6,430 nt of DNA from Thermodesulfobacteriota bacterium. Lineage in GTDB: Bacteria; Desulfobacterota; RBG-13-43-22. This document shows, piece by piece, positions 1-4,867 of the stretch. A program made the position numbers and the translations under genes. Every line of letters starts with the position of its first letter. Within the stretch, counting starts at the first letter, position 1. The notes below the pieces were generated by a model. The model had not been told where the DNA came from. It ran no database searches and was given only the letters and a program-made list of their open reading frames with translations. Location of the stretch: contig JALOOY010000095.1 in NCBI GenBank assembly GCA_025454185.1, positions 1 through 6,430 on the forward strand. Direction: 5' to 3'.

Positions 1-14
1 TGCAGGTCAATCAT
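1..14 (-). CDS. Start of a further minus-strand gene, cut by the window edge
   Basis: An ATG on the minus strand (bases 12-14) opens a frame reading M-I-D-L before the window ends. It is preceded by GGAAGG (minus strand, bases 21-26) with a 6-base spacer, a near-ideal Shine-Dalgarno arrangement. The gene lies downstream of the VanZ-like gene on the same strand, so it could be the next gene of the miaB operon or, given the inverted repeat in between, a separate unit. Four residues are too few to name a product. The call rests only on the start codon and ribosome binding site. Confidence 0.45.
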
Positions 15-53
15 GTTAAGCCTTCCAGAAAAGTTTTTTGGGTATCGAAAAAC

Positions 54-175
54 GAACATCCAACATTCAACATCGAACATCCAACATCGAATTTCGGAAT
101 GGGGCACAACCTGGGTAACGCGGGGCCGTGCTACAACTTCGATGTTGAACGTTGGATGTTCGATGTTGGATGTTC
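54..175. repeat. Inverted pair of 7-base-unit repeat arrays
   Basis: The left arm (54-91) reads gaac followed by the 7-base units atccaac, attcaac, atcgaac, atccaac and atcgaa. The right arm (138-175) is the reverse complement of a very similar 38-base array with unit order atccaac, atcgaac, atccaac, gttcaac, atcgaa. The arms match at 33 of 38 positions when folded and are separated by 46 bases (92-137). Leaving the element on the plus strand comes a T-rich run (from 177), and on the minus strand a T5 run (48-52), so the folded RNA resembles a large two-way terminator. The right arm overlaps the end of the VanZ-like gene. The unit structure is read directly; terminator function is inference. 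Confidence 0.85.
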
Positions 176-610
176 ATTTTTTATTTTATTCCTGAGGGCA
201 GATACTCCCGCCCCGGCCCAGCCCCCGAGGGTGTCGGCCAGGACATCGCCGAGAGACACCCAGCGGCCGGGGATAAACCACTGGTGTAATTCATCGCTCA
301 GACCGTAGAGCAGGCAGAAAATGACGGTCCCCGCCAACCGGCGGCCGGCAGACCAGCGGGGCCTGTAGGCCCGGGCCACCCGGGCGGTCAAATAACCGAG
401 GACCGTGTAGCCCAGGAAATGATACACTTTGTCCGATGAAAAAAAATCCGGCGGTTGGAGAAAAAAGCTGGATTGGGCGGAAAGATAAAAAATCAGCGCG
501 CACCAGAGCAACCAGGGGAATAAGAAAGCGGCAAGGGTATAGGCCGGGGGCAGCGGGAGGGCGTTCTCCCGGGCCGCTGCGCCGGGGGGGCTACATTTTA
601 TATTTTCCAA
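131..610 (-). CDS. VanZ-like family small membrane protein
   Basis: A small integral membrane protein of the VanZ-like family, about 159 residues with the start chosen here. VanZ itself gives low-level teicoplanin resistance, but most family members have no known role, so no resistance is implied. Counting from the proposed start, a hydrophobic segment lies at about 23-48 (ending IFYLSAQS). The family core follows: DKVYHFLGYTVLGY (60-73), a second segment at about 92-104 and SDELHQWFIPGR (105-116), then GDVLADTLGGWAGA at 121-134. No ATG or GTG exists in frame between the end of the nuclease gene and the first membrane segment. The best start is TTG at 608-610, overlapping the upstream gene by 20 bases; GGAGG lies about 17 bases before it, too far to be ideal, so translational coupling is likely. 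The other in-frame TTG (509-511) would cut the first membrane segment. The last 15 residues (from E145) and the stop are read from the heptamer repeat, so the native C-terminus has probably been replaced or extended. Confidence 0.8.
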   Translation of the reverse strand: MENIKCSPPGAAARENALPLPPAYTLAAFLFPWLLWCALIFYLSAQSSFFLQPPDFFSSDKVYHFLGYTVLGYLTARVARAYRPRWSAGRRLAGTVIFCLLYGLSDELHQWFIPGRWVSLGDVLADTLGGWAGAGVSALRNKIKNEHPTSNIQRSTSKL

Positions 611-1088
611 AATCGTCGGGGTCCAGTCCCTCCAGGATTTCGGCCCACTTTTTCCCTTCTTCGGAATCGATTTCCGTCTTGGCCCCCAGGTCGACGGCCT
701 TGGATTTTTGGATGACCTGCTCGTCCACAAAAATGGGGGCCTGGCTGCGCAGGGCCAGGGCCAGGGCATCGCTGGGCCGGGCATCCAGAGAAAATTCCTT
801 GTTCTGCATGACCAGGTAGATGAGGGCGTAAAAGGTATTGTCCCGCAGGTCACAGATTTCAATGCGCACTACCCGGACCCCCAGGGTATCGAGCAGGCTC
901 TTCAGCAGGTCATGGGTCATGGGCCTGGAAAATTTTATATTTTCCAGTTCGCTGGCAATGGCCGTAGCCTCCAGCAGCCCGATCCAGATCGGCAGGGTCT
1001 TGTCCCCCTCCAGGTCTTTGAGAATGATAATGGGGCTGTTGGTCATGGGGTCGATGGTCAAACCGTATACTTTCATCCGCAGCAGCAT
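591..1088 (-). CDS. Bifunctional nuclease (BFN/DUF151) family protein
   Basis: A 165-residue protein of the bifunctional nuclease domain family (DUF151, PF02577). Plant members have been reported to have DNase and RNase activity; the bacterial role is poorly defined. Family signatures are KVYGLTIDPMTNSPIIILKD from residue 6, LPIWIG at 32-37, EATAIASELE at 40-49, RPMTHDLL at 55-62, RDNTFYALIYL at 82-92, and LDARPSDALALALR at 101-114. The acidic tail (about 135-160) is usual for the family. AGGAGG (minus strand, 1093-1098) sits 4 bases before the ATG at 1086-1088, which favours this start. The alternative ATG at 1074-1076 gives MKVYGL and a classic 4-base ATGA overlap with miaB, but leaves the Shine-Dalgarno 16 bases away. 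With the first start the miaB overlap is 16 bases. Probably cytoplasmic and co-transcribed with miaB. Confidence 0.93.
   Translation of the reverse strand: MLLRMKVYGLTIDPMTNSPIIILKDLEGDKTLPIWIGLLEATAIASELENIKFSRPMTHDLLKSLLDTLGVRVVRIEICDLRDNTFYALIYLVMQNKEFSLDARPSDALALALRSQAPIFVDEQVIQKSKAVDLGAKTEIDSEEGKKWAEILEGLDPDDFGKYKM
595..946. repeat. 15-base exact direct repeat inside the DUF151 gene
   Basis: The plus-strand sequence attttatattttcca occurs exactly at 595-609 and at 932-946, near the end and in the first third of the nuclease gene. On the coding strand it is TGGAAAATATAAAAT, read in two different frames: as part of LENIKF in one copy and FGKYKM in the other. It is AT-rich against a GC-rich background. 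It may be chance or may carry a -10-like element. The coordinates span both copies; the DNA between them is ordinary coding sequence. Confidence 0.6.
597..625 (-). promoter_or_regulatory. Candidate internal promoter before the VanZ-like gene
   Basis: On the minus strand TGGACC (620-625, 4 of 6 to TTGACA) is followed after exactly 17 bases by TATAAA (597-602, 5 of 6 to TATAAT), near the 3' end of the nuclease gene. It would start transcription at about 590. That is downstream of the TTG start proposed for the VanZ-like gene, which weakens its fit to that gene unless translation starts further in. Pattern match only. Confidence 0.2.
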
Positions 1089-2434
1089 GAATCCTCCTGC
1101 CTGCCCTCGCCGGACGGAGGGGACAACCTCCCTTTGAGGGAATGGGCATAACCTTTTTCAATAAAAACGGGTACGGTCAGACCAACCTCCAGATGGGTCG
1201 CCGGGAAATTGACAATCCGGTTCGTGCGGGTCCGGCCGCTCCACTGCCCGCCGGATTTCTTACTGGTCCCTTCCACCAGTACCTGCTCCCAGGTCCCTTC
1301 CCGGGCCTGATGACGGGCCAGGGTAATTCCTTTCTGCAACGCTTGGAGCTCGGCCAACCGGCGGCGCTTTTCTTCCTCGGGGACCTTGTCCGGAAAGCCG
1401 GAGGCCCGGGCCGGGTGCCGGTCCGAATAGCGAAAGGAGAAGAGGTCGTCAAAACGAATTTCCCGGATCAGGTCCAGGGTCTGTTCGAAATCAGCCGGGC
1501 TTTCCCCGGGGAAGCCCACCATGACGTCGGAGGTGACCGCGATCTCCGGGCAGTTCTCCCGCAGGGCCTGAATGCGTTCCATATACATGGCACGCGTATA
1601 CCCACGGTTCATGCGGGCCAGGACCGTATCGGCGCCGGCCTGAAAAGGCAGGTGAATATGTTCGCACAACTTGGACAAGCGGCCGAAACAAGCGATCAGA
1701 TCCGGCGAGAGGTCTTTGGGGTGGGAGGTGGTGAAACGCAAGCGCTCCAGCCCGGCGATGGTTTCCAGTTGCTCCAGCAGGTCGATGAAGGCCCGCCCTC
1801 CGGCCCCCTTGGGCGCCCCATAGGAGTTGACGTTCTGCCCCAGCAGCAGGACTTCCTTCACCCCCTGGGCGGCGAGGCGGCGCACTTCCGCCGCGATGTC
1901 TTCTGGCGGCCGGCTCCATTCCGGACCGCGGACATAAGGGACCACGCAATAGGCACAGTAATTGTTGCAACCGTGCATGATGGTGACCGAGGCCTTGATG
2001 GGGGAGGGCCGAAAGGCCTTTTCCGAGGGCAGGTAGCGGAGCGGATGATCCAGGGCCACTTCCGCCATCCGCCGGCCCCGTTGCCGGACGGTCTGGACCA
2101 AGTCGGGCAATTCGTTGATCCAGCGGGTGCCGAAGACCAGGTCCAAATGGGGGACCCGTTCCAGGAGCCGGTCCCCCTCCTGCTGGGCCACGCAGCCGCC
2201 CACGCCGATGATCAGCCCGGGGTTCCTGGACTTCAGTCGTTTTAAGCGCCCCAGCAGGCTATAGGTTTTTTCTTCGGCCTTTTGACGGATACTGCAGGTG
2301 TTGATCAGGATCAGGTCGGCTTCTTCCGGCCGCTCCGTGAGGCGATAATCGTGGGCGGACAGGACCTGGGCGATCAACTCCGAATCCCGATCGTTCATCT
2401 GACAGCCGAAGGTTGATATATGGACCTGCTTCAT
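1073..2434 (-). CDS. miaB: tRNA-2-methylthio-N6-dimethylallyladenosine synthase MiaB
   Basis: A radical-SAM methylthiotransferase that converts i6A37 to ms2i6A37 in tRNAs reading UNN codons, a modification that stabilises codon-anticodon pairing. It has 453 residues, close to the usual MiaB length. The N-terminal UPF0004 domain has the three auxiliary-cluster cysteines C11 (TFGCQMN), C47 (NTCSIR) and C81 (GGCVAQQ). The radical-SAM cluster motif is C156, C160 and C163 in GCNNYCAYCVVPYVRG. Other landmarks are LLGQNVNSYG, FTTSHPKDL, HIHLPFQAGAD and MNRGYTR, with a C-terminal TRAM domain at about 380-440 ending in AHSLKG. The motif set and the NVNSYG signature favour MiaB over the MtaB and RimO branches. 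The tail after SLKG (RLSPPSGEG and on, ending CCCG) looks non-family and partly encodes the downstream gene's ribosome binding site and start. The ATG at 2432-2434 matches the family start; its Shine-Dalgarno is weak (AGG about 14 bases upstream). It is the first gene of the operon seen here. Confidence 0.97.
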   Translation of the reverse strand: MKQVHISTFGCQMNDRDSELIAQVLSAHDYRLTERPEEADLILINTCSIRQKAEEKTYSLLGRLKRLKSRNPGLIIGVGGCVAQQEGDRLLERVPHLDLVFGTRWINELPDLVQTVRQRGRRMAEVALDHPLRYLPSEKAFRPSPIKASVTIMHGCNNYCAYCVVPYVRGPEWSRPPEDIAAEVRRLAAQGVKEVLLLGQNVNSYGAPKGAGGRAFIDLLEQLETIAGLERLRFTTSHPKDLSPDLIACFGRLSKLCEHIHLPFQAGADTVLARMNRGYTRAMYMERIQALRENCPEIAVTSDVMVGFPGESPADFEQTLDLIREIRFDDLFSFRYSDRHPARASGFPDKVPEEEKRRRLAELQALQKGITLARHQAREGTWEQVLVEGTSKKSGGQWSGRTRTNRIVNFPATHLEVGLTVPVFIEKGYAHSLKGRLSPPSGEGRQEDSCCCG

Positions 2435-2577
2435 GGCAGATATTTTTACCTAAATTGGGCGAAAATACAAGGGACAAAACGAAATCCCCAAAAATCGCTT
2501 GACTTGGCGGGGGGATTGGATGGAAAAGATAAAGAGGTCCTGCCGGGCGGGGTCGATCGCCTTAGTATGAAGATACC

Positions 2578-2598
2578 GTTCGGCGTTGGGCGTTCGGC
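2578..2598 (-). repeat. Three-unit GC-rich heptamer array
   Basis: On the plus strand three contiguous 7-base units read gttcggc, gttgggc, gttcggc. On the minus strand they are gccgaac, gcccaac, gccgaac. These are the units of the array at 54-175 with gc in place of at: cgaac and ccaac cores are shared. This makes it a GC-rich variant of the same repeat family in the opposite orientation to the array that follows at 2672. Confidence 0.75.
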
Positions 2599-2634
2599 GA
2601 AGGAGCTAATTACAAAATTCTCATGCTTTGCGGG

Positions 2635-2649
2635 TGCTCGTCACGAGCA
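2635..2649. repeat. Short perfect hairpin, first of three
   Basis: TGCTCG (2635-2640) and CGAGCA (2644-2649) form a perfect 6-bp stem with a TCA loop. On the plus strand it is followed by G6 and then TTTTG, which is not a convincing U-tract. It is the same design as the hairpins at 2737 and 2831: a 6-7 bp GC-rich stem with a 3-4 base loop. It is likely a repeat fragment rather than a terminator. Confidence 0.55.
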
Positions 2650-2671
2650 GGGGGGTTTTGTACAAAAATAC

Positions 2672-2727
2672 GAACATCCAACGTCCAACATCGAACATCG
2701 AATCAATACGACTGTTCGGCGTTCGGC
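2672..2727. repeat. Heptamer array followed by inverted GC-rich heptamers
   Basis: The plus-strand array at 2672-2703 reads gaac, then atccaac, gtccaac, atcgaac, atcgaat, matching the left arm at 54-91 in sequence and orientation. After a 10-base spacer, gttcggc occurs twice (2714-2720, 2721-2727), the opposite orientation of the family. The two can pair imperfectly (cgaac-at-cgaa against ttcg-gc-gttcg), so the layout is array, spacer, inverted array, as at 54-175 but shorter and with a GC-rich right arm. Confidence 0.8.
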
Positions 2728-2736
2728 GCAGAAAGA

Positions 2737-2753
2737 GCAGGCGTCTCGCCTGC
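2737..2753. repeat. Short perfect hairpin, second of three
   Basis: GCAGGCG (2737-2743) and CGCCTGC (2747-2753) form a perfect 7-bp stem with a TCT loop. It begins 9 bases after the inverted heptamers end and has no T-run on either side, so it is not a standard terminator. Confidence 0.6.
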
Positions 2754-2830
2754 CGACCAGGTAAGGTAATGGTCTACTGGATTTTTACGGTGAGGTTGGG
2801 GGGCATCATTCTGACTTGGACTGCCGAGCG

Positions 2831-2848
2831 GTCGGCGAGGACGCCGAC
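2831..2848. repeat. Short perfect hairpin, third of three
   Basis: GTCGGCG (2831-2837) and CGCCGAC (2842-2848) form a perfect 7-bp stem with an AGGA loop, ending 33 bases before the rhomboid start codon. If transcribed it would sit in the rhomboid mRNA leader and could affect expression, but its likeness to the other two hairpins suggests a repeat fragment. Confidence 0.6.
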
Positions 2849-2881
2849 TCTGCGAAAAACCCGGATTGACTGGATTATTCC

Positions 2882-3574
2882 ATGATTCCGCTGAAAGACG
2901 ACAATCCCACGGGGCACTTTCCCCTGGTCACCATCGGCCTCATCGCCGCCAACGTAGCGGTGTACATCTATCAGTTGACCCTGCCGCCCCTGCAACTGGA
3001 GGCCCTGATTTTTCGCTACGGGGCCATCCCCTACAACTTGATCCATCCCCTGGCCAAGGACCTGCTGTACGTGACCGCCCTGCCGCCGACACTGACCGTG
3101 TTTTCCTCCATGTTTCTCCATGGCGGCTTTCTGCACCTGGCCAGCAATATGCTTTATCTCTGGATTTTTGGCGACAACGTGGAGGATTTCCTGGGCCCCC
3201 TGCGCTTTTTTCTATTTTACTTCATTACCGGTTTTTTGGCCGTCCTCGCCCATGTTCTGGCGGACATGAATGCCACCGTTCCGGTCATCGGCGCCAGCGG
3301 GGCCATTGCCGGGGTTTTGGGGGCCTATCTGGTCCTCTTCCCCCGGGCCAACGTTTCCACCCTGTTTCTGTTCATTATTATATTCCGCATCATCCAGGTT
3401 CCGGCCGTTTTGATCCTGGGACTCTGGTTTCTGGTCCAGGTGCTCAACGCCGGCAGCGGCGGCGGGGGATCGGTAGCCTGGTTTGCGCACATCGGGGGGT
3501 TCGTGGCCGGGATGATCCTCATCAAGGTCTTCCGGCCGGCTTCCCGTCCGGCCCGCCATAAGGGAATCCGGTAA
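2882..3574 (+). CDS. Rhomboid-family intramembrane serine protease
   Basis: A 230-residue polytopic inner-membrane protein that should cleave transmembrane segments of substrate proteins; the substrate cannot be told from sequence. The catalytic dyad is visible: S139 in GASGAIAG (137-144) and H203 in WFAHIGGFVAG (200-210). The H85-N89 pair in HGGFLHLASN matches the HxxxN oxyanion motif of GlpG-type rhomboids. Hydrophobic segments lie at about 14-31, 86-97, 107-127, 134-153, 158-187 and 199-216. The N-terminus MIPLKDDNPT is typical of a family group with a short cytoplasmic head, which supports this ATG; the Shine-Dalgarno is poor (GGA about 8 bases upstream). A glycine-rich loop (about 191-196) precedes the last membrane segment. 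It is a single gene, divergent from miaB and convergent with the next gene, whose stop codon is only 7 bases from its own. Confidence 0.95.
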   Translation: MIPLKDDNPTGHFPLVTIGLIAANVAVYIYQLTLPPLQLEALIFRYGAIPYNLIHPLAKDLLYVTALPPTLTVFSSMFLHGGFLHLASNMLYLWIFGDNVEDFLGPLRFFLFYFITGFLAVLAHVLADMNATVPVIGASGAIAGVLGAYLVLFPRANVSTLFLFIIIFRIIQVPAVLILGLWFLVQVLNAGSGGGGSVAWFAHIGGFVAGMILIKVFRPASRPARHKGIR

Positions 3575-3581
3575 AGCCGGT

Positions 3582-4013
3582 TTACTTCTTTTTCTCGGTC
3601 ACCGTCAGGATTTCAATCTTTTTCAATTGATCCAGAGGGATCTGAAAGGCCCCGAAGCGGGTCCGGCCATAGGCCGTCAAGCCCCGATCCAGGATCAGGT
3701 TTACCGTCTGCTGGTCGGTCAGTTCGACCCGGGCCCGCAGGGTCTTGGCTTCCGCTGTCAGGGTCACGGTCTTGATCTGGGAGAAAAGGACGGCCGCCTT
3801 CCCGGCCCCCATTTTGCCGCTGAGCACGGTCTGCCCGTTGATGCTGAACTGGGACAGGGTCAAGGTGAGCCCCTCTACGTCGGCAATAACGGCCGTCACG
3901 TCGCGGTCCGGAGTCGGAATCTCTTCCGGTTTACTGTCGGAATCCAGCCGGCCCATGCCCAGGAGGGACAAACCCAGCGCGACGATCAAGCCTGTAAGCA
4001 GCATCCGTTTCAT
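3582..4013 (-). CDS. Small exported protein of unknown function with a two-fold internal repeat
   Basis: A 143-residue protein that I do not recognise. Residues 1-21 (MKRMLLTGLIVALGLSLLGM and on) form a Sec-type signal peptide or N-terminal membrane anchor. There is no lipobox cysteine, so it is probably periplasmic or membrane-tethered rather than a lipoprotein. The rest looks beta-rich and repeats with a 50-residue offset: SGKMGAGKAAVLFSQIK (65-81) aligns with YGRTRFGAFQIPLDQLK (115-131), sharing G66/G116, K67/R117, G71/G121, Q79/Q129 and K81/K131. The C-terminus is lysine-rich. The start is set by AGGAGG 7 bases before the ATG; the frame stays open further upstream but only inside the NAD kinase gene. 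It begins 11 bases after the nadK stop and is the last gene of that operon. Confidence 0.85.
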   Translation of the reverse strand: MKRMLLTGLIVALGLSLLGMGRLDSDSKPEEIPTPDRDVTAVIADVEGLTLTLSQFSINGQTVLSGKMGAGKAAVLFSQIKTVTLTAEAKTLRARVELTDQQTVNLILDRGLTAYGRTRFGAFQIPLDQLKKIEILTVTEKKK

Positions 4014-4024
4014 GACGTTTCCTC

Positions 4025-4867
4025 CTATCCCCATTTTAATTTGGTGCGCAAAATCTCGAAATAATTTTTGAAGGGCGATTTGATCAGGGCGATCTGGACC
4101 GGGGCTTTTTTGATCCGCACCAGGTCGCCGGGTTCCAGCGGATACCCGATTTGTCCGTCGAAGGTCACCCACACGTCCCGGGCCTTGCTGCCCAGCCGAA
4201 TATCGATGACGGAATTGTCCTGGACGATGATAGGCCGGTTGGTGAGGGTGAAGGGGCAGATCGGCGTCAGGATCATGGTCTGGAGGGCCGGGTGCAGGAT
4301 GGGGCCGCCGGCGGCCAGGTTGTAGGCGGTGGAGCCGGTGGGTGTGGAAACGATCAGGCCGTCGCCCCGGTAGGAAGTGAGAAACAGGTCATCGATGCTG
4401 GTCTCCAGATCGACGATCCGGGCCAGGGCGCCCTTGTTGATCACCGCGTCATTCAGAAAGCAGGTGGGGGTCAGGACAAGTCCCTGCCGGATGATTTCCG
4501 CCGAGAGCATCATGCGGGTTTCGGTCTGACACCCGCCCTCCAGGATCGTGTCGAGGATGGCATAAAATTCCTCCAGGTTGATCTCAGTCAGGAAGCCCAA
4601 CCCGCCCAGGTTCACTCCCAGGATGGGCGCGCCCTGTCCACCGTACAAGCGGGCGGCCTTCAGGAGGGTCCCATCCCCCCCGAGGACCACGACCAGATCG
4701 AGGGGTTGATCGTTGTCGGCCATTTTTCCCATAGGATCGGCTTCCTGGTCCCAACGGAGGCAGAGATTTTTCTCCCCGGCCAGGCGGTCCAGGAGCTTCC
4801 GGGCTTCCCGGTGGGCCAGCACGTTGTTCTTGACCACCAGTTGGATGGTTCGGTATTTAATCGCCAT
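4025..4867 (-). CDS. nadK: NAD kinase
   Basis: An ATP- or polyphosphate-dependent kinase that phosphorylates NAD to NADP, the source of the cellular NADP(H) pool; cytoplasmic. The length of 280 residues is in the family range. The family motif GGDGT is at 63-67 (VVLGGDGTLLKAAR), with the catalytic aspartate D65. NLGGLGFLTE lies at 86-95, and the nucleotide-binding N-D pair is N139-D140 (LNDAVINKG), where many family members have N-E. YRGDGLIVSTPTGSTAYNLA at 166-185 is the second signature, and FDGQ is at 236-239. The start ATG at 4865-4867 overlaps the end of the response regulator gene by 11 bases with no strong Shine-Dalgarno, which suggests translational coupling. The frame remains open upstream, but those residues look unlike NAD kinase. 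Confidence 0.96.
   Translation of the reverse strand: MAIKYRTIQLVVKNNVLAHREARKLLDRLAGEKNLCLRWDQEADPMGKMADNDQPLDLVVVLGGDGTLLKAARLYGGQGAPILGVNLGGLGFLTEINLEEFYAILDTILEGGCQTETRMMLSAEIIRQGLVLTPTCFLNDAVINKGALARIVDLETSIDDLFLTSYRGDGLIVSTPTGSTAYNLAAGGPILHPALQTMILTPICPFTLTNRPIIVQDNSVIDIRLGSKARDVWVTFDGQIGYPLEPGDLVRIKKAPVQIALIKSPFKNYFEILRTKLKWG

Larger units (their letters stand above)
2435..2881. other. 447-bp repeat-rich gap between divergent miaB and rhomboid genes
   Basis: No convincing gene was found on either strand. The miaB-proximal 120 bases are comparatively AT-rich and should hold its promoter. On the minus strand a TTGTAT / 16 bases / TAAAAA match ends about 10 bases before the miaB ATG, which is weak. 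On the plus strand TTGACT (2499-2504) is a good -35-like hexamer but has no well-spaced -10; the nearest is AAAGAT at 2525-2530, 20 bases away. From 2578 to 2848 the gap is a string of heptamer arrays and GC-rich hairpins, listed separately. No clear promoter or Shine-Dalgarno was found for the rhomboid gene. Confidence 0.75.

Noticed and set aside
54..175. CRISPR-like array
   Set aside because: The units are 7 bases with no spacers, in inverted arrays, and no cas genes are nearby.
13..308. Two small plus-strand open frames across the inverted repeat
   Set aside because: They are translations of the repeat and of the reverse of the VanZ-like gene, without ribosome binding sites or family features.
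611..862. Upstream extension of the VanZ-like frame to an ATG at 860-862
   Set aside because: The added residues are an out-of-frame reading of the nuclease gene, rich in P, W and R, with no likeness to VanZ proteins.
1142..2245. Long plus-strand open frame (367 codons) opposite miaB
   Set aside because: It lies wholly antisense to a clear MiaB, has a proline/glycine-rich composition typical of the reverse of GC-rich coding DNA, and shows no recognisable domain.
2420..2885. Small plus-strand open frames in the miaB-rhomboid gap (ending 2764 and 2885)
   Set aside because: They run through the heptamer repeats and hairpins, giving repeat-derived peptides, and have no coding signature.
3534..3553. 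GGCCGG...CCGGCC 6-bp inverted repeat near the end of the rhomboid gene as a terminator
   Set aside because: It is inside the coding region and has no T-run after it on either strand; likely ordinary GC-rich codons.
4014..4172. Longer form of the exported protein starting at 4172
   Set aside because: It would overlap nadK by about 150 bases and hide the signal peptide; the ATG at 4011-4013 has a perfect ribosome binding site.
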